Shown here: positions 19,569 through 27,317 of the stretch, piece after piece | Position numbering within the stretch: the stretch's first letter is position 1 | Layout: every line of letters begins with the position of its first letter | Source: Chitinophagaceae bacterium | Lineage (GTDB): Bacteria; Bacteroidota; Bacteroidia; Chitinophagales; Chitinophagaceae | DNA: 64,000 nucleotides | Assembly (NCBI GenBank): GCA_947457465.1 | Contig: CANGWB010000003.1 | Coordinates: 1 to 64,000, forward strand | Direction of reading: 5' to 3' | Notes under the pieces: model-generated | The model's database searches: none | Told to the model about the DNA's origin: nothing | Seen by the model: the letters and a program-made list of their open reading frames with translations, nothing else | Translations under genes and position numbers: made by a program

Positions 19569-19982
19569 TTAAGCGGGGTATTCAACAAAGTTTCGAGGCG
19601 TTTCATATAGGCGTATCTGCAGGTCCATTTGGGTCGATACATGCGGACGAAGCAGATCATGAATAACGACTGCAATGTTTTCAGCGGTCGGATTCAACGC
19701 GGCAAATTCCTTGACATCCAGGTTGAGGTTACGATGATCGAACCGCTCAATGATCTCGCGCTGGATCAGATCGCTCAACACTTTCATATCGATGACGTAG
19801 CCGGTTGACGGATCGATCTCCCCGGTAACCTTTACGATCAATTCATAATTGTGACCATGATAGTTTGGCAGTGCACATTTCCCGAATACACGCGTATTGG
19901 CGGCTTCATCCCAATCTGGCCGGTACAGCCGATGAGCAGCATTGAAATGCTCTTTACGATATACAGCAACGCGTGTCGACAT
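19569..19982 (-). CDS. 6-pyruvoyl/6-carboxy-tetrahydropterin synthase paralogue A
   Basis: PTPS/QueD family, 137 residues from the ATG at 19982; a longer start at 20045 would add 21 residues with no family counterpart and overlap the upstream gene. Zinc ligands are His17 (FNAAHRL), His42 and His44 (HGHNYEL). The catalytic Cys36 sits in a C-x5-HGH spacing ([10 protein letters not shown]), the pattern of eukaryotic 6-pyruvoyl-tetrahydropterin synthase, not the C-x3-HGH of E. coli QueD. The FDHRNLNLD dyad and the C-terminal ETPRNFVEY with its pterin-anchoring Glu are present. Thus either biopterin-type or queuosine precursor chemistry is possible. The start is 8 bp downstream of paralogue B; folE follows after 11 bp. 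Confidence 0.88.
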   Translation of the reverse strand: MSTRVAVYRKEHFNAAHRLYRPDWDEAANTRVFGKCALPNYHGHNYELIVKVTGEIDPSTGYVIDMKVLSDLIQREIIERFDHRNLNLDVKEFAALNPTAENIAVVIHDLLRPHVSTQMDLQIRLYETPRNFVEYPA

Positions 19983-19990
19983 TCGATTTA

Positions 19991-20401
19991 TTATTCTCCG
20001 TAATACTCTACGTATATACGGGGTGTTTCCGTTAGTTTCAAACAATGCAGCTGCACATTGGAGGGCAGTGCAGGTTCCAGTTCTTTCCAGATCGCCATTA
20101 CGAAATTTTCAATCGAACACAATTTACCTCGCATGAATTCAACATCCATGTTAAGGTTTCGGTGATCTACTTTATCAACGATCCGCTCCCGAATGATCGC
20201 TCCGAGTTTTTTGGCGTCAAATATGAATCCTGTTTGCGGATCCGGAGTTCCTTTGATCGTGACAAATAACTCAAAATTGTGTCCATGCCAGTTGGCATTT
20301 GCACATTTTCCAAAAACGGCCTCGTTCTGCTCCTCCGTCCAGTCGGGATTGAATAAGCGGTGGGCAGCATTGAAATGCTCTAATCGGGTTAAGTAAACCA
20401 T
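19991..20401 (-). CDS. 6-pyruvoyl/6-carboxy-tetrahydropterin synthase paralogue B
   Basis: Second PTPS/QueD family protein, 136 residues, clearly paralogous to the neighbouring copy over its whole length. Zinc ligands are His14, His39 and His41, the catalytic Cys33 again in C-x5-HGH spacing (KCANANWHGH). VDHRNLNMDV and KLTETPRIYVEYY are intact, so both copies look catalytically competent. It is the first gene of the operon PTPS-B, PTPS-A, folE, fabD. No queC, queE or queF gene is nearby, so context does not support a queuosine role over a biopterin-like one. Which copy does what cannot be told from sequence. Confidence 0.88.
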   Translation of the reverse strand: MVYLTRLEHFNAAHRLFNPDWTEEQNEAVFGKCANANWHGHNFELFVTIKGTPDPQTGFIFDAKKLGAIIRERIVDKVDHRNLNMDVEFMRGKLCSIENFVMAIWKELEPALPSNVQLHCLKLTETPRIYVEYYGE

Positions 20402-20450
20402 GCTTTACTTTTATGTCCAGTCTCAGCATCGGGCGCGACCGGAGGGAGCG

Positions 20451-20458
20451 CAAAGGTA
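20451..20458 (-). promoter_or_regulatory. -7 element for the pterin/folE/fabD operon
   Basis: Minus-strand TACCTTTG matches TAnnTTTG and lies 49 nt upstream of the PTPS-B start codon. A -33 element is not evident at normal spacing (the nearest TTTG is about 30 nt upstream). Confidence 0.45.
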
Positions 20459-20514
20459 AGCATTCTGCCCCCACTTCCCGTCGTCTTTCAAATGATTAAC
20501 TTGCAATAGTTTAT

Positions 20515-21183
20515 ATGAAGAAACGTCGAGAAAAACGAGTATTGGTTGCCGCCGCTACTACCCTGGAGGTCGCCCCCTTTCTAGACCAATGGAAAAGAGG
20601 CGAGATCAAAAATAAGCGCGTCGAGATCGACATTTTGATCACCGGCATCGGTCTTACCGCAACCACTTATTCACTCCTCAAACAGATACAGCTACAAAAA
20701 CCAGATCTGATCCTGCAAGCAGGCGTTGGCGGATGCTTCGATAACAACATACCACTGGGCGAGGTCGTGATCGTTAAACAGGATTCCATCGCCGATCAAA
20801 GTGTGATCGAACTGGACAAGTTGAAAACCCTTTTCGATCTGCAGCTGGTACCACAAGATCAATTTCCTTATCAGAAAGGCTGGCTCATAAACCGTTCTGC
20901 CCTGTTGAAAACACTTCGAATCAAAAAAGTACGAGGTGTTTCGGTGAACGAGATCACGACCGATCTGAAAAAACGAAAATTCTACGAAGAGCGATTCAGT
21001 CCAACCGTAGAATCCATGGAAGGCGCTGCTCTTCACTATGTAGCCCTTCGGGAAAACATAGAGTTTCTTCAACTGAGAAGTTTCAGTAATTATATCGCCG
21101 AGCGCAATAAGAAAAACTGGAACATGCGGACTTCCATCGAAAACCTGAACCATACGCTCATCCGCATTCTTGAAAAAATATGA
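20515..21183 (+). CDS. mqnB: Futalosine hydrolase
   Basis: Nucleosidase of the phosphorylase/MTA-SAH nucleosidase fold that releases hypoxanthine from futalosine to give dehypoxanthinyl futalosine in the alternative menaquinone pathway. 222 residues. Seen: VLVAAATTLEVAPF at the N terminus, ITGIGLTATTYSL, LILQAGVGGCFD and the purine-site VESMEGAALHYVAL (about 163-176) with the family's Met-Glu pair, then RSFSNYIAERNK. The specific assignment rests on the immediate neighbour: the stop overlaps the mqnD start in ATGA (21180-21183), implying translational coupling. mqnA, mqnC and mqnE are not in the window. Confidence 0.9.
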   Translation: MKKRREKRVLVAAATTLEVAPFLDQWKRGEIKNKRVEIDILITGIGLTATTYSLLKQIQLQKPDLILQAGVGGCFDNNIPLGEVVIVKQDSIADQSVIELDKLKTLFDLQLVPQDQFPYQKGWLINRSALLKTLRIKKVRGVSVNEITTDLKKRKFYEERFSPTVESMEGAALHYVALRENIEFLQLRSFSNYIAERNKKNWNMRTSIENLNHTLIRILEKI

Positions 21184-22010
21184 GCCTATCGATCGGATAC
21201 TCCCCCTGCCCCAACGACACCTTTCTATTCGATGCTTGGGTGAACCGAAAAGTCGAATCGAAACTCCTGGTCAGCTCGCAATTGGCCGATGTCGAAACCC
21301 TCAACGAGTGGGCAGCTACTTCCAAATTGGATATCACTAAGCTCAGCTTCCCCGCCTTATTTCGAAACCTCAATCAATACCGATTACTTGCGGCCGGGGC
21401 TGCACTCGGAAATGGTGTGGGACCGTTACTGATCTCCCGAGTACCAATCGATGCAAGCGACCCTGAATTGACTAATAAAAAAGTGATTCTCCCCGGAAGA
21501 TCGACCACAGCCAACCTCTTATTCTCATTCGCCTTTCCCAAATGCATGAACAAATCCCATCGGGTTTTCAGTGAAATTGAACATGCAGTGCTGAACGGAG
21601 AAGCTGACTTGGGCGTGATCATACACGAAAGCCGTTTTACATATGCACAAAAAGGACTGCATCTGGTGAAAGACTTAGGTACGCACTGGGAAGAGAAAAC
21701 CGGCTGTGCCGTACCACTGGGCTGTATCGCCATGAAAAGATCACTTGGAGCACTCGCGGCTGAGCAAGCAACCTCCAGTATGCAGAAAAGTTTGCAATAT
21801 GCCTGGAGCAAGCTCCCGGCCATCGATAACTACGTGAAAGAACATGCGCAGGAAATGGACGAATCGGTCATGCGGAAACACATCGAACTCTATGTGAATG
21901 AACATACCCGTGAGTTGTCTGAAAAGGACATCGAAGCCATACAGACCCTGTTCAGTGTTTACTGTCGCATCGAAGGGATCGAATCACCTGAGACCGTATC
22001 ACTTTTTTAA
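21180..22010 (+). CDS. mqnD: 1,4-dihydroxy-6-naphthoate synthase
   Basis: Converts cyclic dehypoxanthinyl futalosine to 1,4-dihydroxy-6-naphthoate in the futalosine route to menaquinone. 276 residues, periplasmic-binding-protein-like fold but with no signal peptide, as normal for this cytoplasmic enzyme. The family N terminus IGYSPCPNDTFLFDAWV is clear; later VILPGRSTTANLL, DLGVIIHESRFTY (with the conserved His) and GCAVPLGCIAM match MqnD. The start overlaps mqnB by 4 bp. The 3' end overlaps the convergent photolyase gene by 12 bp (21999-22010). Confidence 0.95.
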   Translation: MSLSIGYSPCPNDTFLFDAWVNRKVESKLLVSSQLADVETLNEWAATSKLDITKLSFPALFRNLNQYRLLAAGAALGNGVGPLLISRVPIDASDPELTNKKVILPGRSTTANLLFSFAFPKCMNKSHRVFSEIEHAVLNGEADLGVIIHESRFTYAQKGLHLVKDLGTHWEEKTGCAVPLGCIAMKRSLGALAAEQATSSMQKSLQYAWSKLPAIDNYVKEHAQEMDESVMRKHIELYVNEHTRELSEKDIEAIQTLFSVYCRIEGIESPETVSLF

Positions 22011-23303
22011 TACAGCCGCGTACGTCGCCAAACAACGCTTTCTGGCCTCTTCGTGCACCACGATGGGCTTGGGATAATCAAATGATTCCCATTCGGGCAC
22101 CCATTTCCGAATATATTTCAACTCCGGATCGAATTTCTGCGTCTGCAAATAGGGATTGAAGACCCTAAAGTAAGGAGCCGCATCACAACCACTTCCTGCC
22201 GCCCATTGCCATCCTCCATTGTTTGCCGCCAGATCAAAATCCAGCAATTTTTTTGCAAAATAGGCTTCGCCCCAACGCCAATCGATCAACAAGTGCTTCG
22301 TCAAAAAACTCGCCACGATCATACGAACGCGGTTGTGCATATAACCGGTTGCATTAAGTTCACGCATACCGGCATCTACGATCGGATAGCCGGTCTGACC
22401 TGTACACCAAGCATCAAATTCCCGCTCATCATTGCGCCAGGCAATTCGATCGTAATCGAGCTTGAACGATTGTTGCACGATCTGCGGAAAATGCCAAAGA
22501 ATCATGTGATAAAAATCGCGCCAGATCAACTCGTTCAGGAAAGACTCACTGAGGCCAGCCGTTTCTTTCGCCAACTGCCGCACTGAGATCGTACCAAAAC
22601 GCAAGTGAACACCCAACCGACTGGTGCCCTCTACCCCGGGCAGATCTCGTTGTTTCGCATATTGCTCAATAATCTGCCTGCTCCAATCCGATCGGGGAAA
22701 AATATAATCATCAGACTGAAAACCCATTGACAAAAGTGAAGGGATCTGCAAGGGAGATTGATGATAAAACTCATTCAGCTTTTTTTCAGCTGGGAATGAA
22801 GCGATCGGATGCTGTTGGAGAGCTGCTTTCCACTTTCTGGAATAAGGGGTAAAAACGGTGTAAGGTTTTCCGTCGTCCTTCACTACTTCCTGCTTAGCGA
22901 AAATGACCTGATCCTTATAGAGATAAAAATCTTTGCCTTTTTTTTGCAGCCATTGCCTAACCTCCTCATCACGCGCGCGTGCGTATGGCTCGTAATCTTC
23001 GTTCGTATAAACAGCACGAACATCATACTCAGCACATAGTTCCTGAATGATCAACAAGGGCTTGCCGTAACGTACATCCAGTGTGGCTCCGCTTTCAGTC
23101 AACACTTCTTGTAAGCGTGTCAAGGAGGCGTGAATGAATTGAACACGCTTATCATTTTTATCCTCCAGTTCATCGAGAATCTCAGTGTCGAAAATAAAAA
23201 TCGGCTGTACGGGAAGACCGGATTGAAGCGCTGCATATAAGCCGGCGTTATCGTGCAATCGCAGGTCGCGACGAAACCAGAAAAGAACAACAGGAGTACT
23301 CAT
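21999..23303 (-). CDS. Deoxyribodipyrimidine photo-lyase (class I cryptochrome/photolyase)
   Basis: Repairs UV pyrimidine dimers with light. 434 residues in two domains: an N-terminal alpha/beta antenna domain (residues about 3-130, FWFRRDLRLHDN and YTNEDYEPYARARDEEV) and a C-terminal FAD-binding domain (about 200-430). FAD-binding features include RLGVHLRFGTISVR, NELIWRDFYHMIL, TGYPIVDAGMREL, MHNRVRMIVASFLTKHLLIDW and the closing WAAGSGCDAAPYFRVFNP. Retention of the ELIWR and GMREL segments and the Trp-rich core fits an active CPD photolyase rather than a DASH cryptochrome, but subclass is inferred. It is convergent with mqnD and followed 15 bp upstream by the aminotransferase gene. Confidence 0.93.
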   Translation of the reverse strand: MSTPVVLFWFRRDLRLHDNAGLYAALQSGLPVQPIFIFDTEILDELEDKNDKRVQFIHASLTRLQEVLTESGATLDVRYGKPLLIIQELCAEYDVRAVYTNEDYEPYARARDEEVRQWLQKKGKDFYLYKDQVIFAKQEVVKDDGKPYTVFTPYSRKWKAALQQHPIASFPAEKKLNEFYHQSPLQIPSLLSMGFQSDDYIFPRSDWSRQIIEQYAKQRDLPGVEGTSRLGVHLRFGTISVRQLAKETAGLSESFLNELIWRDFYHMILWHFPQIVQQSFKLDYDRIAWRNDEREFDAWCTGQTGYPIVDAGMRELNATGYMHNRVRMIVASFLTKHLLIDWRWGEAYFAKKLLDFDLAANNGGWQWAAGSGCDAAPYFRVFNPYLQTQKFDPELKYIRKWVPEWESFDYPKPIVVHEEARKRCLATYAAVLKK

Positions 23304-23318
23304 GAGTTGAAAACAAGG

Positions 23319-24152
23319 CTAGCGAAAAATGGTTCGTAGGTGCTCTTGGAAAAGCCGATGGGAAACAGTGTGTCCATACTCCCTTTCTCCGATGCGGCCC
23401 ACCCAGCGAATACCGAAGAGCGCATTGGTCAAAAAGACCTCATCCGCTTCCTGTAGGATATCCGGAGAAATGACGCCCCTTCTTACTGGCATATCAGAGG
23501 CCAGACGATCGATCCACCACGACTGCATCACGCCTTCCACAGCTCCCTGTACAGCGTCAGTAGTATAGAGTTCGTCACCCTTTAATACAAACACGTTAGC
23601 GATACAGCTATCAGCGATGTTTCCACTCGTGTTGAGAACCAGCGCATCATTCCATTTCTGACTTTTTGCATATTGAGCGGCCTGGGTGTATAGTAATGCA
23701 CTGGTCGATTTACAGCAAGCCAAGCGATCAGCTGCTTTTCGGGCTTGATCAAACAGGCCCAACACCCAACCATTTGTATTGAACTCTTTTCGGGCAGGAT
23801 CCAGTGGCCAGGCTTCGATCAAAATGTTTAGCTTTCGATCACCGTCGAAATAACCGCCTGTACCATGCGTGAATGTGATGCGCACGCGGACTGATCCGAG
23901 GATCTTATTTTTTCGGATCGTGCGAATGGTCTCTTCCAACAGTTTTTCTGTGCTGAAATGCGCGGACAGCTGCCATTGTAAAAAAGCCAGCGTATCCAAC
24001 AAACGAGACATATGTCGATCCCATAATGGAGCAGCATCTTTTTCGAAGCGAATGGTTTCAAAGATTCCGGCACCATACCGAAACCCTCTGTCGTCGACTG
24101 CGACGGAAGGGGCTGTTCCCTCGATCCATTTGCCATTTAACAGTGCCTGCAT
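23319..24152 (-). CDS. Class IV aminotransferase (4-amino-4-deoxychorismate lyase or branched-chain type)
   Basis: Fold-type IV PLP enzyme, 277 residues from the ATG at 24152; a longer start at 24170 would fall in the preceding terminator. Seen: DDRGFRYGAGIFETIRF (about 18-34), RVRITFTHGTGG, the PLP-Lys in CKSTSALLYTQAA, GNIADSCIANVFV in the position of the PLP-nitrogen-binding acid, GAVEGVMQ and EVFLTNALFGIRWV. The GIFET segment and overall length fit PabC-like lyases (p-aminobenzoate for folate) and also branched-chain aminotransferases; folE elsewhere in the window is compatible with PabC but not linked. It precedes the photolyase gene by 15 bp on the same strand. Confidence 0.8.
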   Translation of the reverse strand: MQALLNGKWIEGTAPSVAVDDRGFRYGAGIFETIRFEKDAAPLWDRHMSRLLDTLAFLQWQLSAHFSTEKLLEETIRTIRKNKILGSVRVRITFTHGTGGYFDGDRKLNILIEAWPLDPARKEFNTNGWVLGLFDQARKAADRLACCKSTSALLYTQAAQYAKSQKWNDALVLNTSGNIADSCIANVFVLKGDELYTTDAVQGAVEGVMQSWWIDRLASDMPVRRGVISPDILQEADEVFLTNALFGIRWVGRIGEREYGHTVSHRLFQEHLRTIFR

Positions 24153-24154
24153 AA

Positions 24155-24190
24155 AGTATAAAAAAGCCACTTCCTTTCGGAAATGGCTTT
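24155..24190 (-). terminator. Intrinsic terminator after response regulator 1
   Basis: On the minus strand a 12-bp stem AAAGCCATTTCC / GGAAGTGGCTTT (24190-24179 with 24174-24163, one G-T pair) around loop GAAA is followed by a run of T. It ends the regulator transcript just before the aminotransferase start codon. Confidence 0.85.
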
Positions 24191-24209
24191 ACGCTCGTTA
24201 TAAATGAGA

Positions 24210-24878
24210 TCAATTAGGTTGCCCGACGATGCCGGCTTTTACAGCATACATGATCAAACCGGCCATTGACTTGGCGCCGGTCTTGGTCTTGAGTTTATCG
24301 CGAATGGCTTCTACAGTACGGGGGCTCAGATCCACCATATCAGCGATCTCTTTTGTGCTCTTTTCTTCGCACATAAGTTTGAGAATGGTGACCTCCTTCT
24401 CTGTCAGTTGTACATCCGGCGGAGCGACTGCTTCCGCGGTGCGCTTATTTTTCAATCCGCTCAACAATGCCTTGTTGGTGATGTCGTTGAAATGGAATTC
24501 ATTTTCATATACGCCCCGAATCGCTTCGTAGATGAGATCGGCGCCAGACTCTTTTGTGATGTAAGAATTAGCTCCCAGTTCGATCATCTTGGAGATCACG
24601 GAGTGATCATTCAAGAAGGAAAGCATGATCACCTTCACACCGGGGTACATTCTTTTGATCTCCGGGAGAGCGGTGAGTCCATCCATGACAGGCATCTGGA
24701 TGTCAAGCAAGACCACATCCGGCTGGATGTACTTCAACAGATTCAATAATTGCATACCGTTCTCTGCCTCAGCCACCATTTGGATGTCCTTGCGGACTTG
24801 GAGGGCTGTCTTGATTCCGGTACGGAACAATGCGTGGTCGTCGGCAATTGCGACTTTGATGGGTCCTTCGTTCTTCAT
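24210..24878 (-). CDS. NarL/LuxR-type response regulator 1 (orphan)
   Basis: 222 residues: receiver domain (about 7-125) and LuxR-type helix-turn-helix (about 155-218). Receiver residues are in place: Asp13-Asp14, phospho-acceptor Asp59 in VVLLDIQMP, the Ser of MLSFLN, and Lys in ITKES. The HTH reads LTEKEVTILKLMCEEKSTKEIADMV then SPRTVEAIRDKL, with a C-terminal AGLIMYAVKAGI tail that is shared with the three other regulators in this region. No kinase gene is adjacent on the same strand, so its partner may be one of the kinases 3-6 kb away. It is monocistronic: its own promoter region lies upstream and a strong terminator follows. Confidence 0.93.
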   Translation of the reverse strand: MKNEGPIKVAIADDHALFRTGIKTALQVRKDIQMVAEAENGMQLLNLLKYIQPDVVLLDIQMPVMDGLTALPEIKRMYPGVKVIMLSFLNDHSVISKMIELGANSYITKESGADLIYEAIRGVYENEFHFNDITNKALLSGLKNKRTAEAVAPPDVQLTEKEVTILKLMCEEKSTKEIADMVDLSPRTVEAIRDKLKTKTGAKSMAGLIMYAVKAGIVGQPN

Positions 24879-24914
24879 GATCGTTGGATAGATGATGACT
24901 GGGTCTTGTCAGAC

Positions 24915-24947
24915 ATCGTAAAACTACGATAAAAATGAGGAAACCAA
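24915..24947 (-). promoter_or_regulatory. Promoter with overlapping inverted repeat upstream of response regulator 1
   Basis: Minus strand: TTG (24947-24945), 18 nt, then TAGTTTTA (24926-24919), one mismatch from TAnnTTTG. The -7 box is embedded in an inverted repeat ATCGTA-AAAC-TACGAT (24915-24930). A regulator bound there would cover the -7 region, so autoregulation is plausible. Start codon is 36 nt downstream. Confidence 0.4.
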
Positions 24948-25000
24948 GGTATCTAAAGGGAAGAAGAAGAAATATATTAAGTATTAAATCTTACCGGTAT

Positions 25001-25753
25001 CTAGATTTTTTGACTAAGTATATAAACTCTAGAGTCGCCTTCAGAAAAAAGTTTTTTGCCAGGCACACTTTCCGCTTTGATCAGCTGAAGTCCGGCTGCT
25101 GCCAGATAATGCCGGAGTTCTTCTATCGTATACAGATAATCAATCGCGATCTTTTTTTCTTCGTTACCAAGTTCGTCTGTGATGATGCTTTGAATTTCGA
25201 TGCGTAAGGGATCATTTTTCAGTTCAAAATGATTGATGTGCCGGTATGGTCCGATCTCGGAAGAGTGCGATTCTTTGTTCTGTGTGCGGGGGAGTGCGAT
25301 CTCTGCGATCGACCAGCTGTTGATCCAGAAATAACCGCCCGGAACAAGGCTGTCAGCTACTTTACGAAGCAATACAGGGAGTTCAACCGGGGAGAAGAAA
25401 TTCAGGCTATTACCCATGCAAAGGGCCCAATCATGTCCGGTGACGGGGTTCCACTCCAAAAGATTTTGGCAGAAAGTGGAAATAGGAAGCGAATGGCTGG
25501 TGGCGACTTGTTCGATTTGCTGAATGTAACTACTCAGATTATCTACAGCCGTTACGGGAATTCCTTTTGCGGCAAGGGCAAGGGTATGACGTCCGTGACC
25601 GCACATCAGATCAAGAACCTTGGTGGATGTATTCAGTCCGTATTGATCGCAGAGGTGACCGATTTCTTTATCGGTCAGTTGTTCGGGAATGACTTGTTTC
25701 CAAATTTCTTGGTAATTGCCTTCGAAGTAGCTGTGATTGGGGTTGATACTCAT
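25001..25753 (-). CDS. Class I SAM-dependent methyltransferase
   Basis: 250 residues with a Rossmann-like methyltransferase core. Motif I is VLDLMCGHGRHTLALAAKG (about 47-65), followed by the acidic end of beta-2 in VTAVDNLSSYI, motif II-like WALCMGNSLNFFSP and LRKVADSLVPGGYFWIN. It looks like the Methyltransf_25/11 group, whose substrates range from small molecules to proteins; none can be assigned. The striking feature is context: its start codon overlaps the stop of response regulator 2 in ATGA (25750-25753), so the two are translationally coupled. About 120 bp separate it from regulator 1 downstream. Confidence 0.85.
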   Translation of the reverse strand: MSINPNHSYFEGNYQEIWKQVIPEQLTDKEIGHLCDQYGLNTSTKVLDLMCGHGRHTLALAAKGIPVTAVDNLSSYIQQIEQVATSHSLPISTFCQNLLEWNPVTGHDWALCMGNSLNFFSPVELPVLLRKVADSLVPGGYFWINSWSIAEIALPRTQNKESHSSEIGPYRHINHFELKNDPLRIEIQSIITDELGNEEKKIAIDYLYTIEELRHYLAAAGLQLIKAESVPGKKLFSEGDSRVYILSQKI

Positions 25754-26406
25754 TCGAGGATCTTATGTCGGGTCGCGTACATAACGAGACCGGCGATCGT
25801 TTTGACGCCGGCTTTGATTTTCATTTGCTGACGGATCGTTTCGATGGTGCGGGGACTAAGGAAAACTGCCTCTGCGATCTCTTCTGTGGTCTTATCATCT
25901 GCGATCAGTTGTAAAATGCGCAACTCCTTATCAGTAAAACGCACTGCATTCACAGAAAGTCGGGGCGTTTTTCGCTTGCGCTGTAATTTCAAAAGGACTG
26001 CTTGGTTGACCAGGTCGTTGAAATAAAAATCGTCCTCTACGCAGGTGAGGATAGCTTGGATGATTTCATCAGGGTCGGCCATTTTAGTTAAAAAGGCATT
26101 GGCTCCCATTTCCATCATTCGGTGTACTAATTGTGGATCATCGTCCATGGTCAGTATAATAATGCGGATATCAGGATACTCCTTCCGAATCCGGGCTATG
26201 GCATAAATGCCATCAGCATTGGGAATTCGTGCATCCATCAATAACACATCTGGCATCTTGACCAACAACTTATGCATGAGATCATTCCCATCCTCAACCT
26301 CCCAGGCTACCTGTAGAAAATCCTTTTCCTTCAGGGCAGCCCGTAGTCCGTCCCGAAAGATCTTATGATCATCTGCCATACCCAAAAGGATCTTTCTATG
26401 TTCCAT
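25750..26406 (-). CDS. NarL/LuxR-type response regulator 2, coupled to a methyltransferase
   Basis: 218 residues from the ATG at 26406 (MEHRKILLGMADDHK); a GTG three codons upstream at 26415 is possible. Receiver: Asp12-Asp13, phospho-acceptor Asp58 in LLMDARIPNADG, Thr in ILTMDDD, Lys in FLTKMADP. The HTH covers about 148-213 with FTDKELRILQLIADDKTTEEIAEAVF and SPRTIETIRQQM, ending in AGLVMYATRHKIL, close to regulator 1. The stop overlaps the methyltransferase start by 4 bp. It is divergent from membrane protein A, so the 185-bp gap may carry promoters for both the minus and plus signalling genes. Confidence 0.92.
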   Translation of the reverse strand: MEHRKILLGMADDHKIFRDGLRAALKEKDFLQVAWEVEDGNDLMHKLLVKMPDVLLMDARIPNADGIYAIARIRKEYPDIRIIILTMDDDPQLVHRMMEMGANAFLTKMADPDEIIQAILTCVEDDFYFNDLVNQAVLLKLQRKRKTPRLSVNAVRFTDKELRILQLIADDKTTEEIAEAVFLSPRTIETIRQQMKIKAGVKTIAGLVMYATRHKILE

Positions 26407-26427
26407 AGTACTCACGTAAAAGTACTC
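26407..26427 (-). repeat. Direct repeat next to the response regulator 2 start
   Basis: GAGTACT occurs twice on the minus strand, 14 nt apart (26413-26407 and 26427-26421), immediately upstream of the ATG at 26406. Could be a regulator site or part of the leader; function is unknown. Confidence 0.3.
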
Positions 26428-26591
26428 GATTTTTTATTACAACCCGTTCATAATCAATCAGCATCGAAATCTATTTAGTCAAGGCAAAAATGGGGCGGGG
26501 AAAAAACGGTGGAAATGGGGGTTTTTCCAGATTTAAAACAAATCAATATTAAAATTAAAGTCTAAAATTCGTGTGCGCTTCAGTTTAATCC

Positions 26592-27317
26592 ATGCATTTG
26601 AAGATGAATATTCTGCAAGAAATACTCAATCAATTTAGCCAATACTACTTTACCAAGCTGACGCTCATTATCGTTGAAACAACTACAATCACATACGGAA
26701 TCCTGCACTACAAAAAGTTAAAAGAGCTTAGAATTTTTTTCTGGTATCTGTGCTTAGATCTTGCACTTTTCATAACATCACTTTTTCTAGACACCTTAAA
26801 ATTGTTTGAGGTTGAAGACATTCACTTGTTGAACGGCCTTATAAACACTAGTGTTTCGATAATGGAAATTATTGTCTACTTCACATATTTCAGTGTGAGG
26901 ATAAAAAACCACAAGCAGAATAATTTAAAACATGTAATATTTATTTTTTTAATCATTTTTCTTTCTTTGATACTGATTGAAACAAACACAACAGAAAAGT
27001 CTTTTTTGAGCAAGCTGCATTCACTCTCTACAATCATGTTTCTTTCAATTTTGCCCCTTAGCATTATCAACATAAGAAAAATGTTGTCAGATGCAAGAAT
27101 TGAAAAATTACACTTCGATCCGAATTTTTGGATCACTATCGGCATGCTATATTATTCAGCAGTATCAATACCATTTTACTATTTCAGAGGGCTTTTCTCA
27201 ATTGAACATGAAATTAAAGTAATGCTTGATAGTATTTTATTTTATACTCCATTCACTCTAAACATTATCTGCATTTTAATTGCCTTTATATGCAAAAAGC
27301 GACTGAAGAACTTATAA
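26592..27317 (+). CDS. Multi-pass membrane protein A, putative sensor partner of kinase 1
   Basis: Not a family I can name. 241 residues (ATG at 26592; ATG 26604 is an alternative) with about seven hydrophobic segments, very short loops and a basic C terminus KKRLKNL. Near the C-terminal third it has DPNFWITIGMLYYS (about residues 177-190), which matches NPHFWLMTSMLVY in membrane protein B at the same relative place; the two are distant paralogues. There is no enzymatic motif. The 3' end overlaps kinase 1 by 28 bp, so the two are co-translated, and kinase 1 itself lacks an extracytoplasmic domain. Inference: A supplies sensing for that kinase. The gene is strongly AT-rich: a hand count over 26941-27000 gives 13 G/C in 60, against about half in the regulator genes. 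Confidence 0.75.
   Translation: MHLKMNILQEILNQFSQYYFTKLTLIIVETTTITYGILHYKKLKELRIFFWYLCLDLALFITSLFLDTLKLFEVEDIHLLNGLINTSVSIMEIIVYFTYFSVRIKNHKQNNLKHVIFIFLIIFLSLILIETNTTEKSFLSKLHSLSTIMFLSILPLSIINIRKMLSDARIEKLHFDPNFWITIGMLYYSAVSIPFYYFRGLFSIEHEIKVMLDSILFYTPFTLNIICILIAFICKKRLKNL

Noticed and set aside
23319-24152. Asp instead of Glu in the PLP-contact segment (GNIADSC) of the class IV aminotransferase
   Set aside because: First looked like an active-site change, but IAD-type sequence fits what I recall for many Bacteroidota relatives of this group, so it is probably a subfamily trait.
26491-26565. Short 24-codon frame upstream of membrane protein A (begins MGRGKNGGNG)
   Set aside because: Low-complexity, no initiation signal and no counterpart to the peptide frames before module B.
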